A stretch of DNA of 64,000 bases from an uncultured Alphaproteobacteria bacterium (lineage in GTDB: Bacteria; Pseudomonadota; Alphaproteobacteria; Rhizobiales; Ancalomicrobiaceae), in assembly GCA_937892955.1 (NCBI GenBank), contig CALBKH010000005.1:62001-126000 (forward strand). Direction: 5' to 3'. The stretch's first letter is position 1, and each line of letters begins with the position of its first letter. Below the pieces are notes generated by a model. It was not told the DNA's origin. It did not search any database and saw nothing but the letters and a program-made list of their open reading frames with translations. The position numbers and the translations under genes were made by a program. Positions 1-8,186 of the stretch are shown here, one piece after another.

Positions 1-756
1 GGCGACGCCTTCCATCGCTACGACCGCGCCGACATGCGCCGCGTCATGGCCGAAAAGGGAGCGGCGGGCGATCACAACTTCTCGCACTTCGGCGAGGAGG
101 CGAACCTGCTCGCCGAGCTCGAAGAGAGCTTCCGTTCCTACGCCGCGACCGGCACCGGCAAGACCCGCACCTACATCCACGACGCCGACGAGGCGGAGAA
201 ATACGGCTCGGCGCCGGGCACCTTCACCGCTTGGCGCGATCTCGAGCCCGGCTCCGACCTGCTCTTCTACGAAGGCCTGCACGGCGCCGTCGTCACCGAC
301 AAGGTCAACGTCGCCCAGCACGCCGACCTGAAGATCGGCGTCGTGCCGGTCATCAATCTCGAGTGGATCCAGAAGCTCCACCGCGACAAGGCGACCCGTG
401 GCTATTCGACCGAGGCGGTGACCGACACCATCCTGCGCCGCATGCCGGACTACGTGAACTACATCGTGCCGCAGTTCACCCAGACCGACGTGAACTTCCA
501 GCGCGTGCCGACCGTCGACACCTCGAACCCGTTCATCGCCCGGTCGATCCCGACCCCGGACGAGAGCATCGTGGTGATCCGCTTCAAGAGCCCGCGCGGC
601 ATCGACTTCCCCTATCTCCTGTCGATGATCCACGACAGCTTCATGAGCCGGGCGAACTCGATCGTCATCCCCGGCGGCAAGCTCGACATCGCCATGCAGC
701 TGATCCTGACGCCGCTGATCATGCAGATGGTCGACCGCCGCCGTCGGGCGATGTGA
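1..756 (+). CDS. cbbP: Phosphoribulokinase, 5' truncated by window edge
   Basis: Phosphorylates ribulose 5-phosphate with ATP to make ribulose 1,5-bisphosphate, the CO2 acceptor of the Calvin cycle. The frame is open from base 1 (GDAFHRYDRADMR) to the TGA at 754-756, giving 251 codons of a protein usually near 290 residues, so the N-terminal P-loop lies outside the window. The segments DHNFSHFGEEANL, FYEGLHGA and IVIPGGKLDIAMQLILTPLI are characteristic of the bacterial class I (octameric) enzyme. It is followed in order by transketolase, aldolase and epimerase genes, the cbbP-T-A-E order known from alphaproteobacterial cbb operons, so cbbF and possibly cbbLS are expected upstream. Identification is secure; the start is not visible. 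Confidence 0.96.
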   Translation, partial: GDAFHRYDRADMRRVMAEKGAAGDHNFSHFGEEANLLAELEESFRSYAATGTGKTRTYIHDADEAEKYGSAPGTFTAWRDLEPGSDLLFYEGLHGAVVTDKVNVAQHADLKIGVVPVINLEWIQKLHRDKATRGYSTEAVTDTILRRMPDYVNYIVPQFTQTDVNFQRVPTVDTSNPFIARSIPTPDESIVVIRFKSPRGIDFPYLLSMIHDSFMSRANSIVIPGGKLDIAMQLILTPLIMQMVDRRRRAM

Positions 757-800
757 GGAAACGGAGGGGGGCGCCGTGGGCCAGGTGACGGACCACTCAC

Positions 801-924
801 GGCCGTCGTCCCCGGCGAGCGAAGCGAGGGAAGGGGACCCAGAGCGGTCTCGCTTCCCGGTGCGCGCCCGCTGGATCCCCTTCCCCTGCGCCGTCTTCGA
901 CGGCTCCGGCCGGGGATGACGGCC
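801..924. repeat. Palindromic intergenic repeat between cbbP and cbbT
   Basis: Two imperfectly complementary arms bracket this stretch. GGCCGTCGTCCCCGG at 801-815 pairs with CCGGGGATGACGGCC at 910-924 with one mismatch, and AAGGGGACCCA at 831-841 pairs with TGGATCCCCTT. Such elements, often reading as a GATCC-containing hairpin, are common between genes in Rhizobiales. It lies inside the cbb operon, so it would be transcribed and could fold, perhaps affecting mRNA stability. No function is evident beyond that. Confidence 0.6.
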
Positions 925-1006
925 TTCCCTGTCGCCACGGCCATAGGCCCACCCCCGCAGACCGCCAAGAACAACAGAACGACATTCGCCCGAGAGGACA
1001 TCGCCC

Positions 1007-3025
1007 ATGAACGTCGCGACCCCCGTCGATTCCGCCGCTCCCGGCTCGCTCGCCTGGCCGGTCACCGCCGCCGTCAGGGCGCTCGCCATGGACGCCGTCG
1101 AACAGGCCAAGTCGGGTCACCCGGGGGCGCCGATGGGCATGGCCGAGATCGCCGCCACCGTCTGGCGCGGTCACCTGCGTCACGACCCGGCGAACCCGAA
1201 GTGGCCGAACCGCGATCGTTTCGTGCTGTCCAACGGCCACGGCTCGATGCTGGTCTACGCGCTGCTGCATCTGACCGGTTACGACCTGTCGATCGACGAT
1301 CTGAAGCAGTTCCGCCAGCTCCATTCCAAGACCCCCGGCCATCCCGAATACGGCATGACCCCGGGCGTCGAGACGACCACCGGCCCGCTCGGTCAGGGCA
1401 TCGCCAACGCCGTAGGCATGGCGCTCGCCGAGAGGACGCTCGCGGCTCAGTTCAATCGCCCCGGCCACGACATCGTCGATCATCGCACCTTCGTCTTCCT
1501 CGGCGACGGCTGCATGATGGAGGGCGTCAGCCACGAGGTCGCCTCGCTAGCCGGCTCGCTCGGCCTCGGCAAGCTGATCTGCTACTGGGACGACAACGGC
1601 ATCTCGATCGACGGCAAGTGCCACGAGTGGTTCGCCGACGACACGCCGGCGCGCTTCGAGGCCTACGGCTGGCACGTGGTGCGCGGCGTCGACGGGCACG
1701 ATCCCGCCTCGATCGACGCGGCGACGGAAGCCGCTCTCGCCGAGACCGGCAAGCCGTCGCTGATCTGCTGCCGCACCGTCATCGGCCGCGGTTCGCCGGG
1801 CAAGGAAGGTTCCGAGAGCTGCCATGGCGCGCCGCTCGGCGCGAGCGAGATCGAGAAGGTGCGCGCGGCCATGAACTGGTCCTACGCTCCTTTCGAGATC
1901 CCGGCGGAGGTCTATGCCGCCTGGGACGCTCGCGAAGCAGGCGCAGCCGCCTCGGCCGAATGGAACGCTCGGTTCGCCGCCTATGCCAAGGCCCATCCGG
2001 ACCTCGCCGCCGAGTTCACTCGGCGCGTCGCCGGTGAGCCGGCGTCCGGCTTCGCCGCCGCCTCGCTCGTCGCCCTGACCGCGGCCGAGGCCGCCGGCAC
2101 CGTGGCGACCCGCAAGGCGAGCCAGATCGCGCTCGGCGCCTTCGCCGATCACTGCCCGGAGATGTTCGGCGGTTCGGCCGATCTCGCCCACTCGAACCTC
2201 ACCACCCACCCGAAGGGCGTTCCGGTCTCCCGCGACCCGGCCGGCAACCAGGTGTTCTTCGGGGTGCGCGAGTTCGGCATGTCGGCGATCGCCAACGGCA
2301 TCGCGCTGCACGGCGGCTTCATTCCCTATGTCGCGACCTTCCTGGTGTTCTCCGACTATGCCCGCAACGCCGTCCGCATGTCGGCGCTGATGGGCCTGCG
2401 GGTCGTCTACGTGTTCACCCACGACAGCATCGCGCTCGGCGAGGACGGCCCGACCCACCAGCCGGTCGAGCATGTCGAGAGCTTGCGCCTGATCCCCAAC
2501 CTCGACGTCTGGCGGCCTGCCGACGCGGTGGAGACGGCGGCGGCCTGGGCGGCGGCGCTGTCGCGCACCGACGGTCCGACCGCGCTCATCCTGTCGCGTC
2601 AGGGCCTGCCGCCGCAGGTCCGCAACGAGGCGCCGAACGGCAAGGGAAGCCACGTGCTGCGTGATCCCGAAGGCGCCGAGGCGACCATCGTCGCCACCGG
2701 GTCGGAAGTGGCTCTGGCGATCGGCGCGGCCGAGGCGCTGGAGGCGGAAGGCGTCCACGTCCGTGTCGTCTCGATGCCCTGCGTCGAAGCCTTCGAGCGT
2801 CTCGATCGCGACGCCCAGGACGAAGCGGTGCCGCCGGAACTGCCGATCGTGGCCGTCGAGGCCGGCTCGACCCGGGGCTGGAAGGGCTTCGTCGGCCGCT
2901 CGGGTGCCGTCGTCGGCATCGATCGTTTCGGCGAGAGCGGCCCCGACAAGGCGCTGCTGAAGTACTTCGGCTTCACCGTCGACAAGGTGGTGGAGACGGT
3001 GAAGGGCGTCCTCGCCAGGGGGTGA
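1007..3025 (+). CDS. cbbT: Transketolase
   Basis: Thiamine-diphosphate enzyme that moves two-carbon ketol units between sugar phosphates, here in the regenerative arm of the Calvin cycle. The 672-residue length is typical. Visible hallmarks are KSGHPGAPMGMA near residue 30, the catalytic-site segment FVLSNGHGSML, the TPP-binding GDGCMMEGVSHE near residue 165, and the pyrimidine-domain segments FGVREFGMSAIANGIALHGG and THDSIALGEDGPTHQPVEH. The start at 1007 gives an N-terminus consistent with the family. It sits 250 bp after cbbP, separated by a palindromic repeat, and is followed by cbbA. A housekeeping tkt role cannot be excluded, but the neighbours favour the cbb copy. Confidence 0.97.
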   Translation: MNVATPVDSAAPGSLAWPVTAAVRALAMDAVEQAKSGHPGAPMGMAEIAATVWRGHLRHDPANPKWPNRDRFVLSNGHGSMLVYALLHLTGYDLSIDDLKQFRQLHSKTPGHPEYGMTPGVETTTGPLGQGIANAVGMALAERTLAAQFNRPGHDIVDHRTFVFLGDGCMMEGVSHEVASLAGSLGLGKLICYWDDNGISIDGKCHEWFADDTPARFEAYGWHVVRGVDGHDPASIDAATEAALAETGKPSLICCRTVIGRGSPGKEGSESCHGAPLGASEIEKVRAAMNWSYAPFEIPAEVYAAWDAREAGAAASAEWNARFAAYAKAHPDLAAEFTRRVAGEPASGFAAASLVALTAAEAAGTVATRKASQIALGAFADHCPEMFGGSADLAHSNLTTHPKGVPVSRDPAGNQVFFGVREFGMSAIANGIALHGGFIPYVATFLVFSDYARNAVRMSALMGLRVVYVFTHDSIALGEDGPTHQPVEHVESLRLIPNLDVWRPADAVETAAAWAAALSRTDGPTALILSRQGLPPQVRNEAPNGKGSHVLRDPEGAEATIVATGSEVALAIGAAEALEAEGVHVRVVSMPCVEAFERLDRDAQDEAVPPELPIVAVEAGSTRGWKGFVGRSGAVVGIDRFGESGPDKALLKYFGFTVDKVVETVKGVLARG

Positions 3026-3084
3026 TCTCGATCCGTTTCCCACTGCGGAGCCCACCATGTGACGGGAGGCTCGCGACACGCGTT

Positions 3085-3202
3085 CCCTCCCCCCTCGAGG
3101 GGGAGGGACAGGGAGGGGGGGCGCGGCGGATCGACCCGTTCCATGCTTCGCGGTGCCCTCCAGCCCCCCCTCTCTGTCTCTCCCCCTCGAAGGGGGGAGA
3201 GG
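3085..3202. repeat. Palindromic G/C-tract repeat between cbbT and cbbA
   Basis: A C-rich/G-rich arm (CCCTCCCCCCTCGAGGGGG from 3085) is followed about 60 bp later by an inverted partner (CTCCCCCTCGAAGGGGGGAG around 3179-3198). Each arm also folds on itself around CTCGAG or TTCGAA-like centres. Together with flanking sequence it fills most of the 331-bp cbbT-cbbA gap. It resembles the mosaic palindromes found between rhizobial genes but differs from the other copies in this window. No coding region was recognised here. Confidence 0.5.
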
Positions 3203-3356
3203 ACCGGATGAGAGCGTCTGCGCTTTCGGCCGAGGCGGTGCTAGGGAGAACTACCCGCGGGTCGAGACCGAGGACGCCGACCTGCTTCGCAATTCACTAG
3301 GGCGTCACGTCGTCGACGCCACCGAAACGAAACGTTTTCCGAGGAGAGGACTACCG

Positions 3357-4421
3357 ATGCCGCTCGTTTCCATGCGCCAGTTGCTCGACCATGCCGCCGA
3401 GAACGGCTACGGCCTGCCGGCCTTCAACGTCAACAACATGGAACAGGTCCGCGCCATCATGGAAGCGGCCCGCGAAACCGACAGCCCGGTCATCCTCCAG
3501 GGCTCGGCCGGTGCCCGCAAATATGCCGGTGAACAGTTCCTGCGCCACCTGATCCAGGCCGCCGTCGAGGCCTATCCCGAGATCCCGGTGTGCATGCACC
3601 AGGACCACGGCGCCTCGCCGGCGATCTGTCAGGCGGCGATCCGCTCCGGCTTCACCTCCGTCATGATGGACGGCTCGCTCCAGGCCGACGGCAAGACCGT
3701 GGCGTCCTACGAGTACAACGTCGAAGTGACGCGCACCGTCGTCGCCTTCGCCCACTCGATCGGCGTGTCGGTCGAGGGTGAGCTCGGCGTGCTCGGGTCG
3801 CTCGAGACCATGAAGGGCGACAAGGAGGACGGTCACGGCGCCGAGGGCACCATGACCCGCGAGCAGCTCCTGACCGACCCGGATCAGGCCGCCGACTTCG
3901 TCAAGCAGACCCAGGTCGACGCGCTGGCGATCGCCATCGGCACCTCGCACGGCGCCTACAAGTTCACCAAGAAGCCGACGGGCGAGATCCTCGCCATTTC
4001 GCGCATCAAGGAGATCAACGCCCGCATCCCGAACACGCACCTGGTGATGCACGGCTCCTCGTCGGTGCCGCAGGAGCTGCTGGCCGAGATCCGCGAGTTC
4101 GGCGGCGACATGAAGGAGACCTACGGCGTGCCGGTCGAAGAGATCGTCGAGGGCATCAAGTACGGCGTCCGGAAAGTGAACATCGACACCGACCTGCGTC
4201 TGGCGATGACCGCGGCGATGCGCCGGGTGATGGCCACCAAGAAGTCCGAGTTCGATCCGCGCAAGTTCCTCGCCGCCGCGCAGGATGCCGCCAAGGGCGT
4301 CTGCAAGGCGCGCTTCGAGGCCTTCGGCACGGCCGGCAACGCCTCCAAGATCAAGCCGAAGGACCTGGAGAAGGTCGCGGCCGCCTATGCCTCCGGCGAA
4401 CTGGCGCAGATCGTCAACTGA
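3357..4421 (+). CDS. cbbA: Class II fructose-bisphosphate aldolase
   Basis: Condenses dihydroxyacetone phosphate with glyceraldehyde 3-phosphate or erythrose 4-phosphate, in the Calvin cycle and gluconeogenesis. It has 354 residues from the ATG at 3357, which follows a strong GAGGAGAGGA ribosome site; the reading frame is open further upstream but without family similarity. Class II features are the substrate segment GLPAFNVNNMEQ, the metal-ligand region CMHQDHGAS near residue 84, the MMDGSLQ loop, GTSHGAYKF, and VMHGSSSVPQE carrying a zinc-ligand histidine. Length and motifs fit the type B class IIA cbbA/fba group. It is third in the cbb operon. Confidence 0.96.
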   Translation: MPLVSMRQLLDHAAENGYGLPAFNVNNMEQVRAIMEAARETDSPVILQGSAGARKYAGEQFLRHLIQAAVEAYPEIPVCMHQDHGASPAICQAAIRSGFTSVMMDGSLQADGKTVASYEYNVEVTRTVVAFAHSIGVSVEGELGVLGSLETMKGDKEDGHGAEGTMTREQLLTDPDQAADFVKQTQVDALAIAIGTSHGAYKFTKKPTGEILAISRIKEINARIPNTHLVMHGSSSVPQELLAEIREFGGDMKETYGVPVEEIVEGIKYGVRKVNIDTDLRLAMTAAMRRVMATKKSEFDPRKFLAAAQDAAKGVCKARFEAFGTAGNASKIKPKDLEKVAAAYASGELAQIVN

Positions 4422-4432
4422 TCCGACCTACC

Positions 4433-4454
4433 CCCCGCCCTTCGGGGCGCGGGG
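4433..4454 (+). other. Intra-operon hairpin between cbbA and cbbE
   Basis: CCCCGCCC at 4433-4440, TTCG at 4441-4444 and GGGCGCGGGG at 4445-4454 form a compact UUCG-capped stem with one bulged base. No T-tract follows, so it is more likely an mRNA stability or processing element than a terminator. Confidence 0.4.
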
Positions 4455-4537
4455 ACGGGGTGGAGGGGGAGGGTGCATGGCCCGCACCCTCTCTCTTCTC
4501 CCGCACCGTTCCGACATCGCCCAACGAGGACTCGCCC

Positions 4538-5206
4538 ATGCTTCCGACCGTCATCGCCCCTTCGATCCTCTCGGCCGACTTCGCTCGCCTCGGCGAGGAA
4601 GTGAAGGCCGTCGAGACCGCCGGCGCCGACTGGATCCATTTCGACGTCATGGACAACCACTTCGTGCCGAACCTGACCTTCGGTCCGATGGTGCTCCAGG
4701 CGATCAAGCCGTGGACCAACCTCAAGATCGACGCTCACCTGATGGTCGAGCCGGTCGACGCGCTGATCGAAGGCTTCGCCAAGGCCGGGGCCGACCTGAT
4801 CTCGATCCATGTCGAGGCCACGCGCCATCTCGACCGCTCGCTGAAGCTCATCCGTTCGCTCGGCAAGGAAGTCGGTGTGGTGCTCAATCCGGCGACCCCG
4901 GTCTCGGCGATCGACTGCGTCCTCGACTCGGTCGACCTCGTCCTGCTGATGTCGGTCAACCCGGGCTTCGGCGGTCAGGCCTTCATTCCCTATGTCGTCG
5001 ACAAGGTCGCCGAGGTGCGAGCGCGCATCGATGCGCTGGGCAAGCCGATCCGCTTGCAGGTCGACGGCGGCGTGGCGCCCGACACGATCGGGCAGATCGC
5101 CGCGGCGGGTGCCGACACGTTCGTCGCCGGTTCGGCGATCTTCAAGCACAAGGACTACGCGGCGCCGATCGCCGCGCTGAAAGCGGGGGCGGCGCGGCCG
5201 GCGTGA
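4538..5206 (+). CDS. cbbE: Ribulose-phosphate 3-epimerase
   Basis: Interconverts ribulose 5-phosphate and xylulose 5-phosphate. The start chosen is the ATG at 4538 (MLPTVIAPSILSADFARLG), preceded by AACGAGGA; the longer open frame upstream lacks conservation. The 222 residues form a TIM barrel with the family signatures DWIHFDVMDNHFVPNLTFG (metal ligands and catalytic Asp), IDAHLMVE, VNPGFGGQAFIP (phosphate-binding loop) and QVDGGVAPDTI (second catalytic Asp). It is the last gene of the cbb operon and is followed by a hairpin terminator. Confidence 0.96.
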   Translation: MLPTVIAPSILSADFARLGEEVKAVETAGADWIHFDVMDNHFVPNLTFGPMVLQAIKPWTNLKIDAHLMVEPVDALIEGFAKAGADLISIHVEATRHLDRSLKLIRSLGKEVGVVLNPATPVSAIDCVLDSVDLVLLMSVNPGFGGQAFIPYVVDKVAEVRARIDALGKPIRLQVDGGVAPDTIGQIAAAGADTFVAGSAIFKHKDYAAPIAALKAGAARPA

Positions 5207-5241
5207 TGGGCGATCGCCCGGCTCGACACCGTCTTCTCGCG

Positions 5242-5275
5242 GGCGGTCCTCTCGAAAGAGAGGGCCGCCTTCGCA
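5242..5275 (+). terminator. Terminator closing the cbb operon
   Basis: GGCGGTCCTCTC at 5242-5253, a GAAA tetraloop and GAGAGGGCCGCC at 5258-5269 form a 12-bp stem with one G-T pair, followed by a T-rich TTCGCATTTCC. It lies 36 bp after the cbbE stop. Confidence 0.65.
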
Positions 5276-5477
5276 TTTCCGAGAGGTGCTTTCGAGGGAC
5301 ACGGGTTCGACGCGCGGAGTGGCGGGCGGTGTCGTGGGGTGTCCGGGCGGGCGCTCGCGGCGATCCCCGTGTCGCCGAGCCATGTCGGCGCCGCTTCGAG
5401 CGATCGCCCTGGCCGGCCCGCTGCCCCGGATCGCGTCCACGCGTCGTGAGCCGCGTCGTCTCCGTTCCGCCGCGTCG

Positions 5478-5520
5478 AAAAAGGCGAAGGCCGCGAGATC
5501 CCGTCGATCTCGCGGCCTTC
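5478..5520 (-). terminator. Rho-independent terminator for the FadL-type porin gene
   Basis: A perfect 15-bp stem (5486-5500 with 5506-5520) encloses the loop CCGTC. Read on the minus strand it is followed by GCCTTTTT. It lies 26 bp beyond the stop codon of the porin gene, which is transcribed toward it. Confidence 0.85.
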
Positions 5521-5545
5521 GAGAGCCTGTCCGTCTCCCCGGCGA

Positions 5546-6814
5546 TCAGAACTTGTAGGTGTAACCGACCGAGGCTTCCCACTGTTCCATCGAGATGCGA
5601 ACCGTCTGGCCGCCCATCGCCGGGCCGGTGACCGAGGAGCGCGGCACGTAGCCGACGGCGAGTTCGATACCGGAGTTCGGGTTGAGCTTGTAGGATGCAC
5701 CGCCCGAGAAGTGGTCGGTGACCACCCCCGATGCGAAGACGTTGAACATCACGTCCCGCGCGCGAATCGGGTTGGTGTTGTGCGAATAGCCGGCGCGCAG
5801 CGTCAGGTCTTTGGTCGCCTTGTACGCCGCAGCGATCGAGAACGCGTCGACGTCACGCCAACCGAAGCCTGGACCACCGGAGGTGCCAAGGGGCACGAGG
5901 CCCAGGATCGTCGAGGTGTTTCCGACGGCACCGACCTGCGAGTAGAAGATGTGACGCCAGTCGAGCATCAGGGTCAGGTCCTTGGTCGCATCCCAGGCGA
6001 GACCCGCCGAGACCGTACCCGGGATGTCGAAGCTGCCCTGACCTTCGAACAGACCCGCATATTTGTCGAGCTTGGTCGACCAGATCGGCGTGGTGCCGGT
6101 CAGGCCGAGGCGGACGCCCGGCTGGATCGTCCACTGGATACCGGCGCGGACGCCGGCGCCGAACGAGTAGTCGTTGTCGCGGTTCGACAGATTGGTCGGG
6201 TCGGACGAGAAGGCGGCGAAGGACAGGATGCCGTTGGCCCGGAACTTCTGCATGGCGACGATCGGCTGGATACCGATCGAGATGTCGCCCATCCGGCGGG
6301 CATAGCCGACCGTGAGGAACATCTGCTCGAGGTTCACACCGGCCACGCCGGCGCAGAACAGACCCATGCCGGGGGCGGGGCACATGGCGCCGCCGAACAC
6401 CGCGGGATAGTTGGTGTTCATGCCGCCGTTGCCGTAGATGGCGATGCCCCAGGCCGACTCGGAGTCGATCTGGCGGGCATAGGCCATGTTCGGCATCAGG
6501 AAGTATTCGGAGCCGCTCTCGACCTTGGTGGCCGGCAACATGCCTAAGCCGGTCGCGGTCGCGTCGCGGCTCGGCGAGAACAGGGTGAAGGCGATGTTGA
6601 ACTGGTTGCCGACATCGACCAGGCCCGCCGGGTTGACCGACAGCGTCATGGCGTCTTCGGCGTTGGCGACGCCTGCGCCGGCCTGCGCCTTCTGGATGGT
6701 GCCGTAACCGGTCTGGAAGTAGCCCTCGGTGGCGCTGGCCGTGGCCGCGCCGAACGTCAGAGCCGCGACCAGGCCCAAGGCGGAAACGCTGCCACGAAGA
6801 TAATTGGACGTCAT
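5546..6814 (-). CDS. OmpP1/FadL-family outer-membrane transport protein
   Basis: Predicted 14-stranded beta-barrel for passage of hydrophobic molecules across the outer membrane. The start is the ATG at 6814, just after GGGGAAAAAC; it opens a Sec signal peptide (SVSALGLVAALTFGAATASA) followed by the mature N-terminus TEGYFQTGYGTIQKAQAGAG. FadL-family hallmarks are the GAGVANAEDAMTLSVNPAGL hatch segment and a C-terminal barrel strand ending in YTYKF. The 422 residues fit the family. The natural substrate is unknown. FadL homologues occur near sulfur-oxidation genes in several sulfur oxidisers, and tusA-dsrE2 follow here on the same strand, so import of a hydrophobic sulfur compound is possible but is inference only. 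Confidence 0.88.
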   Translation of the reverse strand: MTSNYLRGSVSALGLVAALTFGAATASATEGYFQTGYGTIQKAQAGAGVANAEDAMTLSVNPAGLVDVGNQFNIAFTLFSPSRDATATGLGMLPATKVESGSEYFLMPNMAYARQIDSESAWGIAIYGNGGMNTNYPAVFGGAMCPAPGMGLFCAGVAGVNLEQMFLTVGYARRMGDISIGIQPIVAMQKFRANGILSFAAFSSDPTNLSNRDNDYSFGAGVRAGIQWTIQPGVRLGLTGTTPIWSTKLDKYAGLFEGQGSFDIPGTVSAGLAWDATKDLTLMLDWRHIFYSQVGAVGNTSTILGLVPLGTSGGPGFGWRDVDAFSIAAAYKATKDLTLRAGYSHNTNPIRARDVMFNVFASGVVTDHFSGGASYKLNPNSGIELAVGYVPRSSVTGPAMGGQTVRISMEQWEASVGYTYKF

Positions 6815-7177
6815 GTTTTTCCCCCGATGACGGGCACCCCTAGGGTCCCCATGTGGATCGCCTGGCCCTGGCGCTCCGTTCTTTCGGCGACTCCGCCCCC
6901 CGGCGGTGTCACACGAAAAGTTAGACTTTCCCGACACTCGCGTCATCGCGAATTTCGCGGAGGACACGAGGTCGATACATTCGCCGGACGACTGCGACAT
7001 TTTCGCCGCGGTCCACCGAGCCGGTGGCGATGTGCACGACGCGAATCGCGCCGCGAACCGGAGGCCGAAGGCGCCGACGCGCCCGGCCTCCGACGACTCG
7101 CGAATCTCTCATCCGCACGAGAGGCATGAGAAATGCGCGCCGAGAATTTCATCGGTCATTTTCGACGACCGATGGTG
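6815..7177. other. Intergenic region upstream of the porin gene
   Basis: No gene was recognised in these 363 bp. The porin promoter should lie here. A perfect 13-nt palindrome CGCGAATTTCGCG is at 6947-6959 and may be an operator. At 7151-7173, ATCGGTC and GACCGAT form a 7-bp hairpin just beyond the tusA stop on the minus strand, a weak candidate terminator. Confidence 0.4.
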
Positions 7178-7408
7178 TCAGGCGGCCGCACGCCGGATGA
7201 CGAAGCGGAAGACCGCACCGTCCTGGCCCTGCTCCACGATCTCGTTGCCGGTGGTCCGGCAGAAGGCGGAGAAGTCGGCGACCGAGCCCGGATCGGTGGC
7301 GAGAACCTCGAGCGTGGTGCCGGCCGCCATGTCCTTCAGGACCTTCTTGGTCCGGATGATCGGCAGCGGACAGTTCAGCCCCTTGGCGTCGAGAACCCGA
7401 TCGGCCAT
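7178..7408 (-). CDS. tusA: TusA-family sulfur carrier protein
   Basis: Small cytoplasmic persulfide carrier of 76 residues. The start is the ATG at 7408 preceded by GGGAGAC; an upstream in-frame Met has no ribosome site. The family signature LNCPLPIIRTKKVL contains the CPxP motif with the sulfur-accepting Cys13, and a second cysteine is at residue 50. It follows dsrE2 on the same strand with a 64-bp gap. In sulfur oxidisers TusA works with DsrE-type proteins and rhodanese to pass sulfane sulfur to the Dsr or sHdr machinery. That context, with LbpA nearby, favours sulfur trafficking in energy metabolism over tRNA thiolation. Confidence 0.92.
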   Translation of the reverse strand: MADRVLDAKGLNCPLPIIRTKKVLKDMAAGTTLEVLATDPGSVADFSAFCRTTGNEIVEQGQDGAVFRFVIRRAAA

Positions 7409-7472
7409 GGCGGTGTCTCCCTTCGCTCGTGAGACGGGCGCCGGCGGTCGGACCATCGGCGCCCGCGAAACC

Positions 7473-7988
7473 TCAGATGTAGAGGTTGATGTCGGACTTC
7501 AGCGCGTTTTCCATGTAGGTGGCGGCGCCGCCGAGCTTGATGCCGCCGATCATGTCCTCGAGCTTGTACTCGAAGAGGTCCATGGTCATCTGGCAGGCGA
7601 TCATGTTGACGTCGGCATCGACCGCCATCTCGCGCAGTTCCTCGATCGAGGCCACGCCCTTCTTGGCGATCATGTTCTTCATCATCTTCGACGCCATGGC
7701 GTCGACGCCGGGGATCATGCCGACGATGTTCGGCATCACCATGTGGGTGCCCATCATCGGCATCTTCATCGCCGGGTTGCCGAGCGGCGTGACCTGCAGG
7801 TCGAGCTTCTTGAGAAGCAGCGGCAGGCCGTAGAATGTGAAGAACATCGTCACGTCGACGCCCATCGCCGCGGCCGTGGTGCCGAGGATGAAGGGCGGGT
7901 AGGCCCAGTCCAGGCTTCCCTTGGTGACGATGATGGTCATCGACTTCGGGGCGTTCGCCGACCCGGCTCCGTCTCCTTGCGGGCTCAT
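7473..7988 (-). CDS. dsrE2: DsrE2-like sulfurtransferase (DsrE/DsrF superfamily)
   Basis: Predicted protein of 171 residues in the DsrE2 group, which accompanies TusA in bacteria that oxidise sulfur. From the ATG at 7988, a polar N-terminus leads into KSMTIIVTKGSLDWAYPP, a hydrophobic stretch (FILGTTAAAMGVDVTMFFTFYG, ca. 33-54), and a C-terminal half with IACQMTMDLFEY. Cys132 in that segment is the only cysteine and so the candidate persulfide site. Methionine is frequent between residues 73 and 135. It is transcribed first in a dsrE2-tusA pair, divergent from the acuC-like gene. DsrE2 has been proposed to be membrane-associated, and the hydrophobic segment is consistent with that. The exact reaction is not established. 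Confidence 0.88.
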   Translation of the reverse strand: MSPQGDGAGSANAPKSMTIIVTKGSLDWAYPPFILGTTAAAMGVDVTMFFTFYGLPLLLKKLDLQVTPLGNPAMKMPMMGTHMVMPNIVGMIPGVDAMASKMMKNMIAKKGVASIEELREMAVDADVNMIACQMTMDLFEYKLEDMIGGIKLGGAATYMENALKSDINLYI

Positions 7989-8186
7989 CTTACGACCTCG
8001 CTCCCTGTTCGGTTCTAATCGTTTAGGATCCATGCGAACGGTATATTCGCATATTAGTGTAGTTCGATGAAAGAGTGCTAAGGCGCGTATCCGTTGCGCG
8101 CAAGCATGATCTTTCACAGAGTGTGGAATGCTGCATTGCAGTGTCACCGAGAAGCGACACCGGGAATGGAAGGTCGGTTGCCGTTC

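Noticed and set aside
8041..8062. A fourth copy of the shared AT-rich motif in the dsrE2/acuC divergent region (TATATTCGCATATTAGTG)
   Set aside because: It is AT-rich and includes CGCATATTAG as near 15662, but over the 18-bp motif the match is only about half in either orientation. It may be an ordinary promoter element.
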